NCBI RefSeq assembly: GCF_016775005.1
Contig: NZ_JAEUXI010000006.1
Span: 1-64,000 of the forward strand
Direction: 5' to 3'
Origin: Streptococcus suis
Lineage (GTDB): Bacteria > Bacillota > Bacilli > Lactobacillales > Streptococcaceae
Length of the DNA stretch: 64,000 bases
Shown here: piece after piece, positions 1-5,952 of the stretch
Numbering within the stretch: position 1 is the first letter of the stretch
How the letters are laid out: every line of letters begins with the position of its first letter
Made by a program: the position numbers and the translations under genes
Notes under the pieces: model-generated
The model's database searches: none
What the model was told of the DNA's origin: nothing
What the model saw: the letters and a program-made list of their open reading frames with translations, nothing else

Positions 1-1754
1 ATCCACAGACCCCAGGTACACCAGTCGATCCGACTAATCCAAATGGACCACGTTGGGAAGAAGTGACCAAGACCATCGCTCGTACAGTGGCTTACAAACT
101 GGATACTGTCGACGGTCAGCCAGTTCCAAATACCGAAAGCAAGACCAATTCTGTCACCTTCGAGCGGACGGGTAGCTACAACCATGTGACCAAGCAGGTG
201 ACCTACACCGAATGGACAGCTAAAGATGGCGATAGCACTCTGGAAGGTCAGGCTCTACCATTGGTGACAGGTTATGTGGCTACTACAGCGACTAGAAATG
301 GTCAGCCAGTCACCCCAGGCGCAACGGCAGAAGTTATTGAGGCGACAGCTACGACAGATAATGTAGATGAAATCGTAGTCTACAAGGCGCTCGGCTCTTG
401 GACCATCACTCCACCGCCAGGTACAGATCCAGTGCCACCGATTCCGTATCCGAACCATCCGACGGATCCAACCAAGCCGGGCGACGCAGTTCCAACCCTT
501 CCACATGTCCCAGGCTTTATCCCAGTTGGTCCAGATGGAGTGACCCCGTTGCCACCAGTTGATCCAGATGATCCAAGCAAGGGTTATGAGCTTCCACCAA
601 TTCCAACGGATCCAGGAGTTGATACACCGATTACCTACGTTCCAGAGGCACCGAAGTCATCGACAGTCACTGTGAAATATGTGGACGAATCTGGCAAGGA
701 CCTCCTTCCACCAATTATCACTGAAGGCAAGGTTGGTGATAGTTACACTAGCGAAGGCAAGGTTATTGAAGGTTATCTTCTTAAGGAAATTCCAACCAAC
801 GCAACGGGTACCATGGTTGAGGGTGGAACAGTTGTCACTTATGTCTATGTTCCAATCGGCTCTTGGGTACCAAATATTCCAGGTCAGCCAGTGACTCCAA
901 TCCCATATCCAAATCATCCAACGGATCCAACCAAGCCAGGCGACACAGTTCCAACCCTTCCACATGTCCCAGGCTTTATCCCAGTTGGTCCAGATGGAGT
1001 GACCCCGTTGCCACCAGTTGATCCAGATGATCCAAGCAAGGGTTATGAGCTTCCACCAATTCCAACGGATCCAGGAGTTGATACACCGATTACCTACGTT
1101 CCAGAGGCACCTAAGTCATCGACAGTCACTGTGAAATATGTGGACGAATCTGGCAAGGACCTCCTTCCACCAATTATCACTGAAGGCAAGGTTGGTGATA
1201 GTTACACTAGCGAAGGCAAGGTTATTGAAGGTTATCTTCTTAAGGAAATTCCAACCAACGCAACGGGTACCATGGTTGAGGGTGGAACAGTTGTCACTTA
1301 TGTCTATGTTCCAATCGGCTCTTGGGTACCAAACATTCCAGGTCAACCAGTGACTCCAATCCCATATCCAAATCATCCAACGGATCCGACCAAGCCAGGC
1401 GATGAAGTTCCAACCCTTCCACATGTCCCAGGCTTTATCCCAGTTGGTCCAGATGGAGTGACCCCGTTGCCACAAGTTGATCCAGATGATCCAAGCAAGG
1501 GTTATGAGCTTCCGCCAATTCCAACGGATCCAGGAGTTGACACGCCGATTACCTACGTTCCAGAGGCACCTAAAGTCATAGCGAAACCAAGTCCTCCAAA
1601 GGCTAGTCCAATTGTGCCGTCCGTAGTTCAGCCTGCTACTAAGTCTGAGGCTCTGCCAAATACTGGAGAAATAGATTCCAGTGTATTAAGCCTGCTAGGT
1701 TTGAGTATGTTGACAGCTACAAAAATTGGCTTGAAAAAACGTCGTGAAGATTGA
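1..1754 (+). CDS. MucBP-repeat LPxTG surface adhesin, C-terminal part
   Basis: The reading frame is open from the window edge (in phase from base 3), so this is the 3' part of a longer gene; the GTG at 63 is not a true start. It encodes a cell-wall-anchored, probably mucin- or glycan-binding protein. An N-proximal Mub-like segment is followed by proline-rich linkers and two MucBP-type domains (start VTVKYVDESGKDLLPP) within a 153-residue repeat. The C-terminus has LPNTGE, a hydrophobic stretch and the KKRRED tail of a sortase A substrate. The repeats are almost identical at DNA level. A strong terminator follows. The binding ligand cannot be read from the sequence. Confidence 0.9.
   Translation, partial: PQTPGTPVDPTNPNGPRWEEVTKTIARTVAYKLDTVDGQPVPNTESKTNSVTFERTGSYNHVTKQVTYTEWTAKDGDSTLEGQALPLVTGYVATTATRNGQPVTPGATAEVIEATATTDNVDEIVVYKALGSWTITPPPGTDPVPPIPYPNHPTDPTKPGDAVPTLPHVPGFIPVGPDGVTPLPPVDPDDPSKGYELPPIPTDPGVDTPITYVPEAPKSSTVTVKYVDESGKDLLPPIITEGKVGDSYTSEGKVIEGYLLKEIPTNATGTMVEGGTVVTYVYVPIGSWVPNIPGQPVTPIPYPNHPTDPTKPGDTVPTLPHVPGFIPVGPDGVTPLPPVDPDDPSKGYELPPIPTDPGVDTPITYVPEAPKSSTVTVKYVDESGKDLLPPIITEGKVGDSYTSEGKVIEGYLLKEIPTNATGTMVEGGTVVTYVYVPIGSWVPNIPGQPVTPIPYPNHPTDPTKPGDEVPTLPHVPGFIPVGPDGVTPLPQVDPDDPSKGYELPPIPTDPGVDTPITYVPEAPKVIAKPSPPKASPIVPSVVQPATKSEALPNTGEIDSSVLSLLGLSMLTATKIGLKKRRED
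655..1572 (+). repeat. Two tandem 459-bp MucBP/linker repeats
   Basis: Two successive 459-bp units (about 655-1113 and 1114-1572) encode one MucBP domain plus a PYPNHPTDPTKPGD-type proline-rich linker. They differ at only a few bases. A third copy of the linker alone lies at about 394-654. Such identity implies recent expansion or gene conversion, and copy number may vary between strains. Confidence 0.9.
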
Positions 1755-1789
1755 TACCATATGGTAACAGTTTAAATGACTAAATACGA

Positions 1790-1819
1790 GACATCCTCAT
1801 TTACGAGGGTGTCTTTTTT
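1790..1819 (+). terminator. Rho-independent terminator of the adhesin gene
   Basis: GACATCCTC (1790-1798) pairs with GAGGGTGTC (1805-1813), including one G-U pair, and is followed by six T residues. Confidence 0.85.
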
Positions 1820-2128
1820 AGGTTGTCTCCCTGTGGTAATGATTATGTTCCCAAAATAGAGTCTTTTAGTTTGTTTTTAGAAATATGTAACAATCGACAG
1901 ACGGTGCTGGGGTAGAGCAGGGGAATTAATGGTGTAATAAAAGATGACCTATACGGTTAGGGCAGGAGGTAATGTACGGTAGCTCGTACAAGTGTAGGGT
2001 TTATTTGAAGTTGGAAGCCGAGAAATGAAGCCTCCTTGTTCACTGGAGTAACAAAATAATAACAGAATGGCAATCAGTGTAATTTCAAGACAAATGTTAC
2101 TATTTAAGAAGAATTTTGCACATTTTTT
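1820..2128. other. Gene-poor spacer
   Basis: About 310 bp with no convincing gene. A candidate 18-codon ORF (ATG at 1972) has an AGGAGG only two or three bases from its ATG and no recognisable content. A minus-strand ORF spanning the spacer shows no family signature. A small imperfect palindrome, GTACG/CGTAC, lies near 1974-1989. No other function is visible. Confidence 0.4.
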
Positions 2129-2137
2129 TGATATACT
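2129..2137 (+). promoter_or_regulatory. Extended -10 promoter for leader peptide/GNAT
   Basis: TGATATACT forms an extended -10 (TGnTATACT; hexamer 2132-2137). No good -35 is seen 17 bp upstream, as is common with extended -10 promoters. Transcription would start near 2144, giving a short 5' end before the leader's AGGAGG at 2152-2157. Confidence 0.5.
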
Positions 2138-2164
2138 AGGAGTAATTAAACAGGAGGAAAGACC

Positions 2165-2203
2165 ATGGGCATTTTGACAATGGACAAAGCCTTTGTATTC
2201 TAA
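2165..2203 (+). CDS. Putative 12-residue leader peptide of the GNAT gene
   Basis: ATG at 2165, seven bases after a near-perfect AGGAGG, opens a 12-codon frame (MGILTMDKAFVF) that stops at 2203, 23 bases before the acetyltransferase start. The end of the frame forms the left arm of a hairpin whose right arm covers the Shine-Dalgarno sequence of the next gene. This is the arrangement of the translational attenuators of inducible erm and cat genes. The peptide starts M-G-I, as ErmCL does, which may be chance. That it is translated is inference. Confidence 0.5.
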   Translation: MGILTMDKAFVF

Positions 2204-2220
2204 AAAATAATACAAAGGAG
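2184..2220 (+). promoter_or_regulatory. Mutually exclusive hairpins sequestering the GNAT RBS
   Basis: CCTTTGTATT (2190-2199) is perfectly complementary to AATACAAAGG (2209-2218), which contains most of the AAAGGAG ribosome binding site. The left arm can pair instead with the preceding ACAAA (2184-2188, to TTTGT at 2192-2196). This gives a three-segment 1:2 versus 2:3 switch. The leader stop codon sits in the loop of the 2:3 hairpin, so ribosome position on the leader should decide access to the downstream RBS. Confidence 0.55.
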
Positions 2221-2226
2221 AAGAAC

Positions 2227-2637
2227 ATGATTACTTACAAACAACATCCTCAACTTGATTTTCAAGCTGTCCTTGACCTCTATGTTTCTGTTGGTTGGAC
2301 AAATTATACTGACCGGCCTACCATGTTACAGAAGGCCTTGAAACATAGCCTGTTTGTTCTTGCGGCCTATGACGGTGACTGTCTAGTGGGTCTCTTGCGA
2401 GCTGTTGGTGATGGCCATTCAATCGTTTTTATTCAGGACATCTTGGTCCTGCCAACCTATCAGCGACAAGGGATTGGTCGTCAGCTTTTGGAGCAGGCCA
2501 TTGCCTACTTTCCAGGTATTTATCAACTCCATCTCTTGACGGATAATACTGAGAAAACACGGTCTTACTATGAGGCAATTGGTTTTACAGCCGTTGATAG
2601 CCTGGATTGTGTCGCTTACACCTATTTAAAAAACTGA
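2227..2637 (+). CDS. GNAT family N-acetyltransferase
   Basis: A 136-residue single-domain acetyltransferase of the GNAT fold. It uses acetyl-CoA to acetylate an amine; the substrate is unknown. The acetyl-CoA-binding motif A is seen as VLPTYQRQGIGRQLLEQA (about residues 77-94), preceded by the beta4 strand FIQDILV, and a late YEAIGF segment is typical of the family. The start has AAAGGAG with seven-base spacing, but that RBS lies in a hairpin behind a leader peptide, which suggests inducible translation. It is monocistronic. It could be a resistance enzyme, but nothing in the protein identifies a drug. Confidence 0.85.
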   Translation: MITYKQHPQLDFQAVLDLYVSVGWTNYTDRPTMLQKALKHSLFVLAAYDGDCLVGLLRAVGDGHSIVFIQDILVLPTYQRQGIGRQLLEQAIAYFPGIYQLHLLTDNTEKTRSYYEAIGFTAVDSLDCVAYTYLKN

Positions 2638-2653
2638 TAACAGTTTTGAATGC

Positions 2654-2675
2654 AGAGGCTGGGGAACCAGCCTCT
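2654..2675 (+). terminator. Strong 9-bp hairpin after the GNAT gene
   Basis: AGAGGCTGG pairs perfectly with CCAGCCTCT around a GGAA tetraloop. No T-tract follows, so it may be a weak terminator or a 3'-end stabilising hairpin. Confidence 0.4.
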
Positions 2676-2689
2676 TGCCATGAGCAGAT

Positions 2690-2720
2690 GATTTGAATTT
2701 CAAATCAAAAAGAGTAGAAT
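2690..2720 (+). promoter_or_regulatory. Putative azoreductase promoter with overlapping palindrome
   Basis: TTGAAT (2693-2698), a 16-bp spacer and TAGAAT (2715-2720) resemble a sigma-A promoter. The -35 lies within the palindrome GATTTG-aattt-CAAATC (2690-2706), a possible repressor operator. This is inferred from sequence only. Confidence 0.35.
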
Positions 2721-2755
2721 ATAACTATCAATAATTAGTGATAAGGAAAGAAACA

Positions 2756-3367
2756 ATGGCAACTATATTAATTGTAAAGGCCCACCCCCTCGAAGCACAA
2801 AAGTCCTATGCCTTGCGGTCTTTGGAAGAGTTTCAAACTCGGTACGCCAGTTTGCATCCAGAGGATGAGATAGAAATAGTCGATGTCTTCGAGGACCAGA
2901 TTCCCGCCTTAGACAAGTCCTTGTTAGAGGCTATGGGAGCAGCAAAAAAAGGTATAGAAGTCAGTCCTGAACAAGCAGAACGCTTGGACCGCTATAATGT
3001 ACTAACTCATCAATTTCTTGCAGCAGATAAGATTGTCGTGGTCAATCCCCTTTGGAACCTCAATGTGCCAAGTCAATTAGTGTCATGGATTAATACCATT
3101 AACGTTGCAGGTCTGACCTTCAAGTATGGACCAGAAGGCTCTATCGGTCTAGTCAAGGGCAAAAAATTGTTACATATCCAGTCCAATGGTGGAGTTTACG
3201 CAGGTCAAGATCCAGCAGCCCAATACATCAAGTCTATCTTTGAGTTTCTGGGCTTTGAAGACATCCATCAGGTCTTCATCGAAGGGCAATCAGCTGATCC
3301 AAGCCAGGCTCAGACTATTTTTGAAGAGGCTATGGGGAAAATTGATACAATTTTGGAAGTCTTTTAA
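2756..3367 (+). CDS. azoR: FMN-dependent NADH azoreductase / quinone reductase
   Basis: A flavodoxin-fold protein of 203 residues, about the usual AzoR length. Such enzymes transfer two electrons from NADH through FMN to azo bonds or quinones and protect against electrophiles. The N-terminal AHPLEAQKSYALRSL segment corresponds to the FMN-phosphate loop, NPLWNLNVPSQLVSWINTI to the conserved NPMYNFxxPxxLKxWID motif, and SNGGVY to a second flavin-contacting loop. ATG 2756 is preferred over a GTG 18 bases earlier because AAGGAA lies just upstream of it. The gene is monocistronic, with a terminator at 3375. Confidence 0.85.
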   Translation: MATILIVKAHPLEAQKSYALRSLEEFQTRYASLHPEDEIEIVDVFEDQIPALDKSLLEAMGAAKKGIEVSPEQAERLDRYNVLTHQFLAADKIVVVNPLWNLNVPSQLVSWINTINVAGLTFKYGPEGSIGLVKGKKLLHIQSNGGVYAGQDPAAQYIKSIFEFLGFEDIHQVFIEGQSADPSQAQTIFEEAMGKIDTILEVF

Positions 3368-3374
3368 ATAAAAA

Positions 3375-3404
3375 GCCTCGTACTATTTTGTACGAGGTTT
3401 TTTT
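3375..3404. terminator. Bidirectional terminator azoR / GIY-YIG gene
   Basis: GCCTCGTAC (3375-3383) pairs with GTACGAGGT (3390-3398) around TATTTT, followed by a T-run. The A-run on the left gives T residues for the opposite strand, whose gene stops inside the hairpin. Confidence 0.85.
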
Positions 3405-3655
3405 GTCATTTCTGCGATATAGTCTAACTTGCTCTGTCGGTTGCGTTTCTTAAAGAGTGCCTCGGCGGACATGGCTTCTTGTTTACTAGCAAAGGCTTCT
3501 TGATAGAGCAAGCTGACAGGCAAGCGTCCGCGGGTGTACTTGGCCCCTTTCCCACGATTATGGGTAGCAAGCCGCTTCTCCACATCAGTCGTATAACCAG
3601 TATAAAGACTCCCGTCGGCACATTCCAGCACATAAAAGTAGGCCTTATTTTCCAT
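3383..3655 (-). CDS. GIY-YIG domain protein, UPF0213/YhbQ family
   Basis: A 90-residue GIY-YIG nuclease-like protein. The motif appears as [16 protein letters not shown], followed by the conserved [20 protein letters not shown] and a late AEALFKKR segment. The family resembles homing and repair endonuclease domains, but the cellular role of the stand-alone UPF0213 group is poorly defined. The longer frame upstream is rejected: ATG 3655 gives the standard family length and overlaps the end of the upstream methyltransferase by 11 bp, the usual two-gene arrangement. Translation is probably coupled. Confidence 0.85.
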   Translation of the reverse strand: MENKAYFYVLECADGSLYTGYTTDVEKRLATHNRGKGAKYTRGRLPVSLLYQEAFASKQEAMSAEALFKKRNRQSKLDYIAEMTKKPRTK

Positions 3656-4394
3656 AATAAATCTCATGAATAGCCGGAGTATAGTCGCCGTTTTCCTCAT
3701 GGACAACCAGAGGTGGCAGGATGTGCAGCCCGTCCACCGAGCCGTCCTTGATAGCCTCAATCAGCAACATATTGGCCTCCTTGCTGGCCTTGGGATAGAC
3801 AAACTGGATACGTTTGGGAGCCAGTTTGTAGGTCCTCAGCGTGTCCAAAATATCTAAAAATCGGTCGGGTCTGTGGACCATGGCCAAGCGACCATTGGAT
3901 TTGAGCACCTGTTGGGCCACCTGACAAATGCTGTCTAGGTTGGTTGCGATTTCGTGTCTGGCCAGGAGATAATGCTCGCTTTCATTGAGGTTTGAACCCT
4001 CGTCCACCTTGAAGTAGGGAGGATTGCAGAGCATCAAATCCACCTTGGACCGCAAATCATATTGAGGCAAGTTTGCCAAGTCGTCATTGATGACCGAAAC
4101 CTGTTCCTCCAGACCATTGAGGGCGATGGAGCGGCGGTTCATGTCAGCAAGCCGTTCCTGCAACTCGACCTGAATAATCTGAGCCTTAGTACGTGTGGAG
4201 GCAAAGAGGCCCACCGCCCCATTTCCACTACAAAGGTCAACAATCAGCCCCTTCTGAGCAGGCATTTTTGGAAAACGCGAAAGGAGGACACTGTCAATCG
4301 AGTAGCTAAAAACCTCCCGGTTTTGAATAATCTGAACATCTGTCGAGAAGAGCTGGTCAATCCGCTCTCCGTCTAATAAAACTGGATTGTGCAT
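3645..4394 (-). CDS. tRNA1(Val) (adenine-N6) methyltransferase-like protein
   Basis: A 249-residue class I SAM-dependent methyltransferase of the TrmN6/YfiC group. The SAM-binding motif I is [14 protein letters not shown] (about residues 51-64) and the N6-adenine catalytic motif is NPPY (about residue 125). In E. coli the homologue modifies A37 of tRNA1(Val); the substrate here is inferred. It forms a two-gene operon with the GIY-YIG gene. No Shine-Dalgarno precedes the ATG. An extended -10 (TGCTATAAT) ends six bases before the ATG, so the mRNA may be leaderless. Confidence 0.85.
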   Translation of the reverse strand: MHNPVLLDGERIDQLFSTDVQIIQNREVFSYSIDSVLLSRFPKMPAQKGLIVDLCSGNGAVGLFASTRTKAQIIQVELQERLADMNRRSIALNGLEEQVSVINDDLANLPQYDLRSKVDLMLCNPPYFKVDEGSNLNESEHYLLARHEIATNLDSICQVAQQVLKSNGRLAMVHRPDRFLDILDTLRTYKLAPKRIQFVYPKASKEANMLLIEAIKDGSVDGLHILPPLVVHEENGDYTPAIHEIYYGK

Positions 4395-4400
4395 GAGATT

Positions 4401-4409
4401 ATTATAGCA
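4401..4409 (-). promoter_or_regulatory. Extended -10 promoter six bases before the ATG
   Basis: On the minus strand TGCTATAAT (hexamer 4406-4401) is followed by AATCTC and then ATG at 4394. A start at the usual distance would coincide with the A of ATG. Confidence 0.55.
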
Positions 4410-4452
4410 TAACCTGGAGATGGAGTTGTATATTTTTCTCTCGGTAAAAGTG

Positions 4453-4461
4453 TGGTATAAT
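4453..4461 (+). promoter_or_regulatory. Extended -10 promoter of plsC-like gene
   Basis: TGGTATAAT (hexamer 4456-4461) lies 24-27 bp before the acyltransferase start. The -35 region is weak. Confidence 0.5.
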
Positions 4462-4484
4462 AGTCAAGACTGAAAAAGGAGAAG

Positions 4485-5231
4485 ATGATGTTTTATTCCT
4501 ATCTACGAACTCTACTGACATTTTTACTTTGGGCAATCAATGGCAACATTCACTACCATGACAGGGAGAATATCTTGCCACAGGAGGAAAATTATATTCT
4601 TATCGCTCCGCACAAAACCTTCTGGGATCCAGTCTTTCTTGGCTACGCAGCTGCTCCTAAGCAGTTCATCTTTATGGCTAAAAAAGAACTCTTCAAGGAC
4701 CGTGGGTTTGGCTGGTGGATTTCAAAATGTGGAGCCTTTCCGATTGACCGTGAAAATCCAAGCATGGCAGCCATTAAATATCCAGTAAACATGTTGAAAA
4801 AAAGTGACCGGTCGCTGGTCATGTTCCCATCTGGTAGCCGTCATTCATCTGAACTAAAAGGTGGTGTAGCAGTCATTGCCAAGTCAGCCAAGGTCAAACT
4901 CATGCCAGCTACCTATGTGGGTCCCATGACTATCAAGGGGCTCTTAGCTGGTGAGCGAATCGATGTGGCTTTTGGAAATCCTATCGATGTTTCGGATATC
5001 AAGCGTATGGATGATGCAGGTACAGCAGAAGTAACTAGCCGAATCGAGGCTGAGTTCAAACGCTTAGATGACCATGCGGCATCCTTCCAAACCAAGAAAA
5101 AGCCAAATATCTTGACTTATATCTATCGTATCCCAGTTCTTTTGCTGGTTGCTCTTATCTTGGGATTGACCTATGCCTTTAGCTATATTGCTAGCTTCTT
5201 CTGGCAACCAAGTACTCAACTCGATAAGTAA
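4485..5231 (+). CDS. plsC: 1-acyl-sn-glycerol-3-phosphate acyltransferase
   Basis: A 248-residue PlsC-family membrane acyltransferase that makes phosphatidic acid from lysophosphatidic acid. Conserved blocks run in order: an N-terminal hydrophobic segment, PHKTFWDP (variant of the catalytic NHxxxxD box, about 43-50), FIFMAKKELF, GAFPIDRENPSM (block II), VMFPSGSRH (block III, normally FPEGTRS) and MPATYVGP (block IV). A C-terminal membrane segment (about 220-240) is present. ATG 4488 sits at a better distance from AAGGAG than 4485, so the protein may be one residue shorter. His-Lys-Thr and Ser-Gly-Ser variants are usual in the streptococcal branch. Confidence 0.85.
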   Translation: MMFYSYLRTLLTFLLWAINGNIHYHDRENILPQEENYILIAPHKTFWDPVFLGYAAAPKQFIFMAKKELFKDRGFGWWISKCGAFPIDRENPSMAAIKYPVNMLKKSDRSLVMFPSGSRHSSELKGGVAVIAKSAKVKLMPATYVGPMTIKGLLAGERIDVAFGNPIDVSDIKRMDDAGTAEVTSRIEAEFKRLDDHAASFQTKKKPNILTYIYRIPVLLLVALILGLTYAFSYIASFFWQPSTQLDK

Positions 5232-5238
5232 AATTTTT

Positions 5239-5262
5239 AAACTCGCTATTGCGAGTTTTTTC
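5239..5262 (+). terminator. Terminator of the plsC-like gene
   Basis: AAACTCGC (5239-5246) pairs with GCGAGTTT (5251-5258) around TATT, followed by T residues. Confidence 0.85.
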
Positions 5263-5268
5263 GTTTTT

Positions 5269-5276
5269 TTCGAATA
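5269..5276 (+). promoter_or_regulatory. Com-box (SigX/ComX) like promoter of comEA
   Basis: TTCGAATA preceded by a T-tract differs at one base from the streptococcal late-competence box TACGAATA and lies 19 bases before the comEA start. ComX dependence is the known pattern for comEA/comEC in streptococci. Confidence 0.65.
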
Positions 5277-5295
5277 AAACAAGTGGAGGTAGCAT

Positions 5296-5952
5296 ATGGA
5301 AAAAGTAATTGAAACTATCAAAGATTACAAATGGCAACTGGCTCTTCCAACAGTAGCTATTTTACTTGTGGGGACTTTTTTGATCTTTAGTCAGCCAGCA
5401 CAATTGGCTGATCAAACAGGACTGACAGATTTTCCACAGACCGAACAAACTTCTAGTAGCTCTGAGCTGGTCGAGGAAACTAGTACAGAAGTAAGTGAGG
5501 AGCCTAGCCAGCTGGTCGTTGATGTCAAAGGGGCGGTGACAGAGCCCGGCATTTACTATCTTGATGCAGGAAGTCGGGTCAATGATGCAGTTGAAGCAGC
5601 TGGCGGTTTGACCAGTCAGGCAGACCCCAAGTCTATCAATCTGGCTCAGAAGCTCAGCGACGAAGCGGTGGTCTATGTGGCCAGCAAGGATGAAAATATC
5701 TCGGTGGTGACCAGCACGACTGCCAGCTCTGCCATGTCCCAAGAAGAAAAAAATACAAGTCTAGTCAATTTGAATACGGCGACCGAGGCGGACCTGCAGA
5801 CCATTTCGGGCATCGGTGCCAAGCGAGCGACAGACATTATCGCCTATCGTGAGGCAAACGGTGGATTCAAGTCGGTGGACGACCTCAACAATGTATCGGG
5901 CATAGGCGACAAGACCATGGAAAGCATCCGACCTTATGTCACAGTTGAGTAA
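5296..5952 (+). CDS. comEA: Competence DNA receptor ComEA
   Basis: A 218-residue membrane-anchored DNA-binding protein of the transformation machinery that captures dsDNA outside the membrane. It has an N-terminal transmembrane segment (about 14-32), an acidic and serine-rich linker, a SLBB-type domain (VVDVKGAVTEPGIYYL onward, about 73-130) and two C-terminal helix-hairpin-helix motifs (LVNLNTATEADLQTISGIG and VSGIGDKTMESI). The start has GGAGG at good spacing. The comEC start overlaps the end of the gene by 17 bp, so the two are cotranscribed and probably translationally coupled. Confidence 0.95.
   Translation: MEKVIETIKDYKWQLALPTVAILLVGTFLIFSQPAQLADQTGLTDFPQTEQTSSSSELVEETSTEVSEEPSQLVVDVKGAVTEPGIYYLDAGSRVNDAVEAAGGLTSQADPKSINLAQKLSDEAVVYVASKDENISVVTSTTASSAMSQEEKNTSLVNLNTATEADLQTISGIGAKRATDIIAYREANGGFKSVDDLNNVSGIGDKTMESIRPYVTVE

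Noticed and set aside
657..1475. Long minus-strand ORFs under the MucBP repeats (two copies of the same frame)
   Set aside because: They repeat with the 459-bp period and are Trp/Asn-rich shadows of the adhesin frame.
1949..2215. An 88-residue minus-strand ORF
   Set aside because: It overlaps the GNAT leader and promoter, has no RBS and no recognisable motif.
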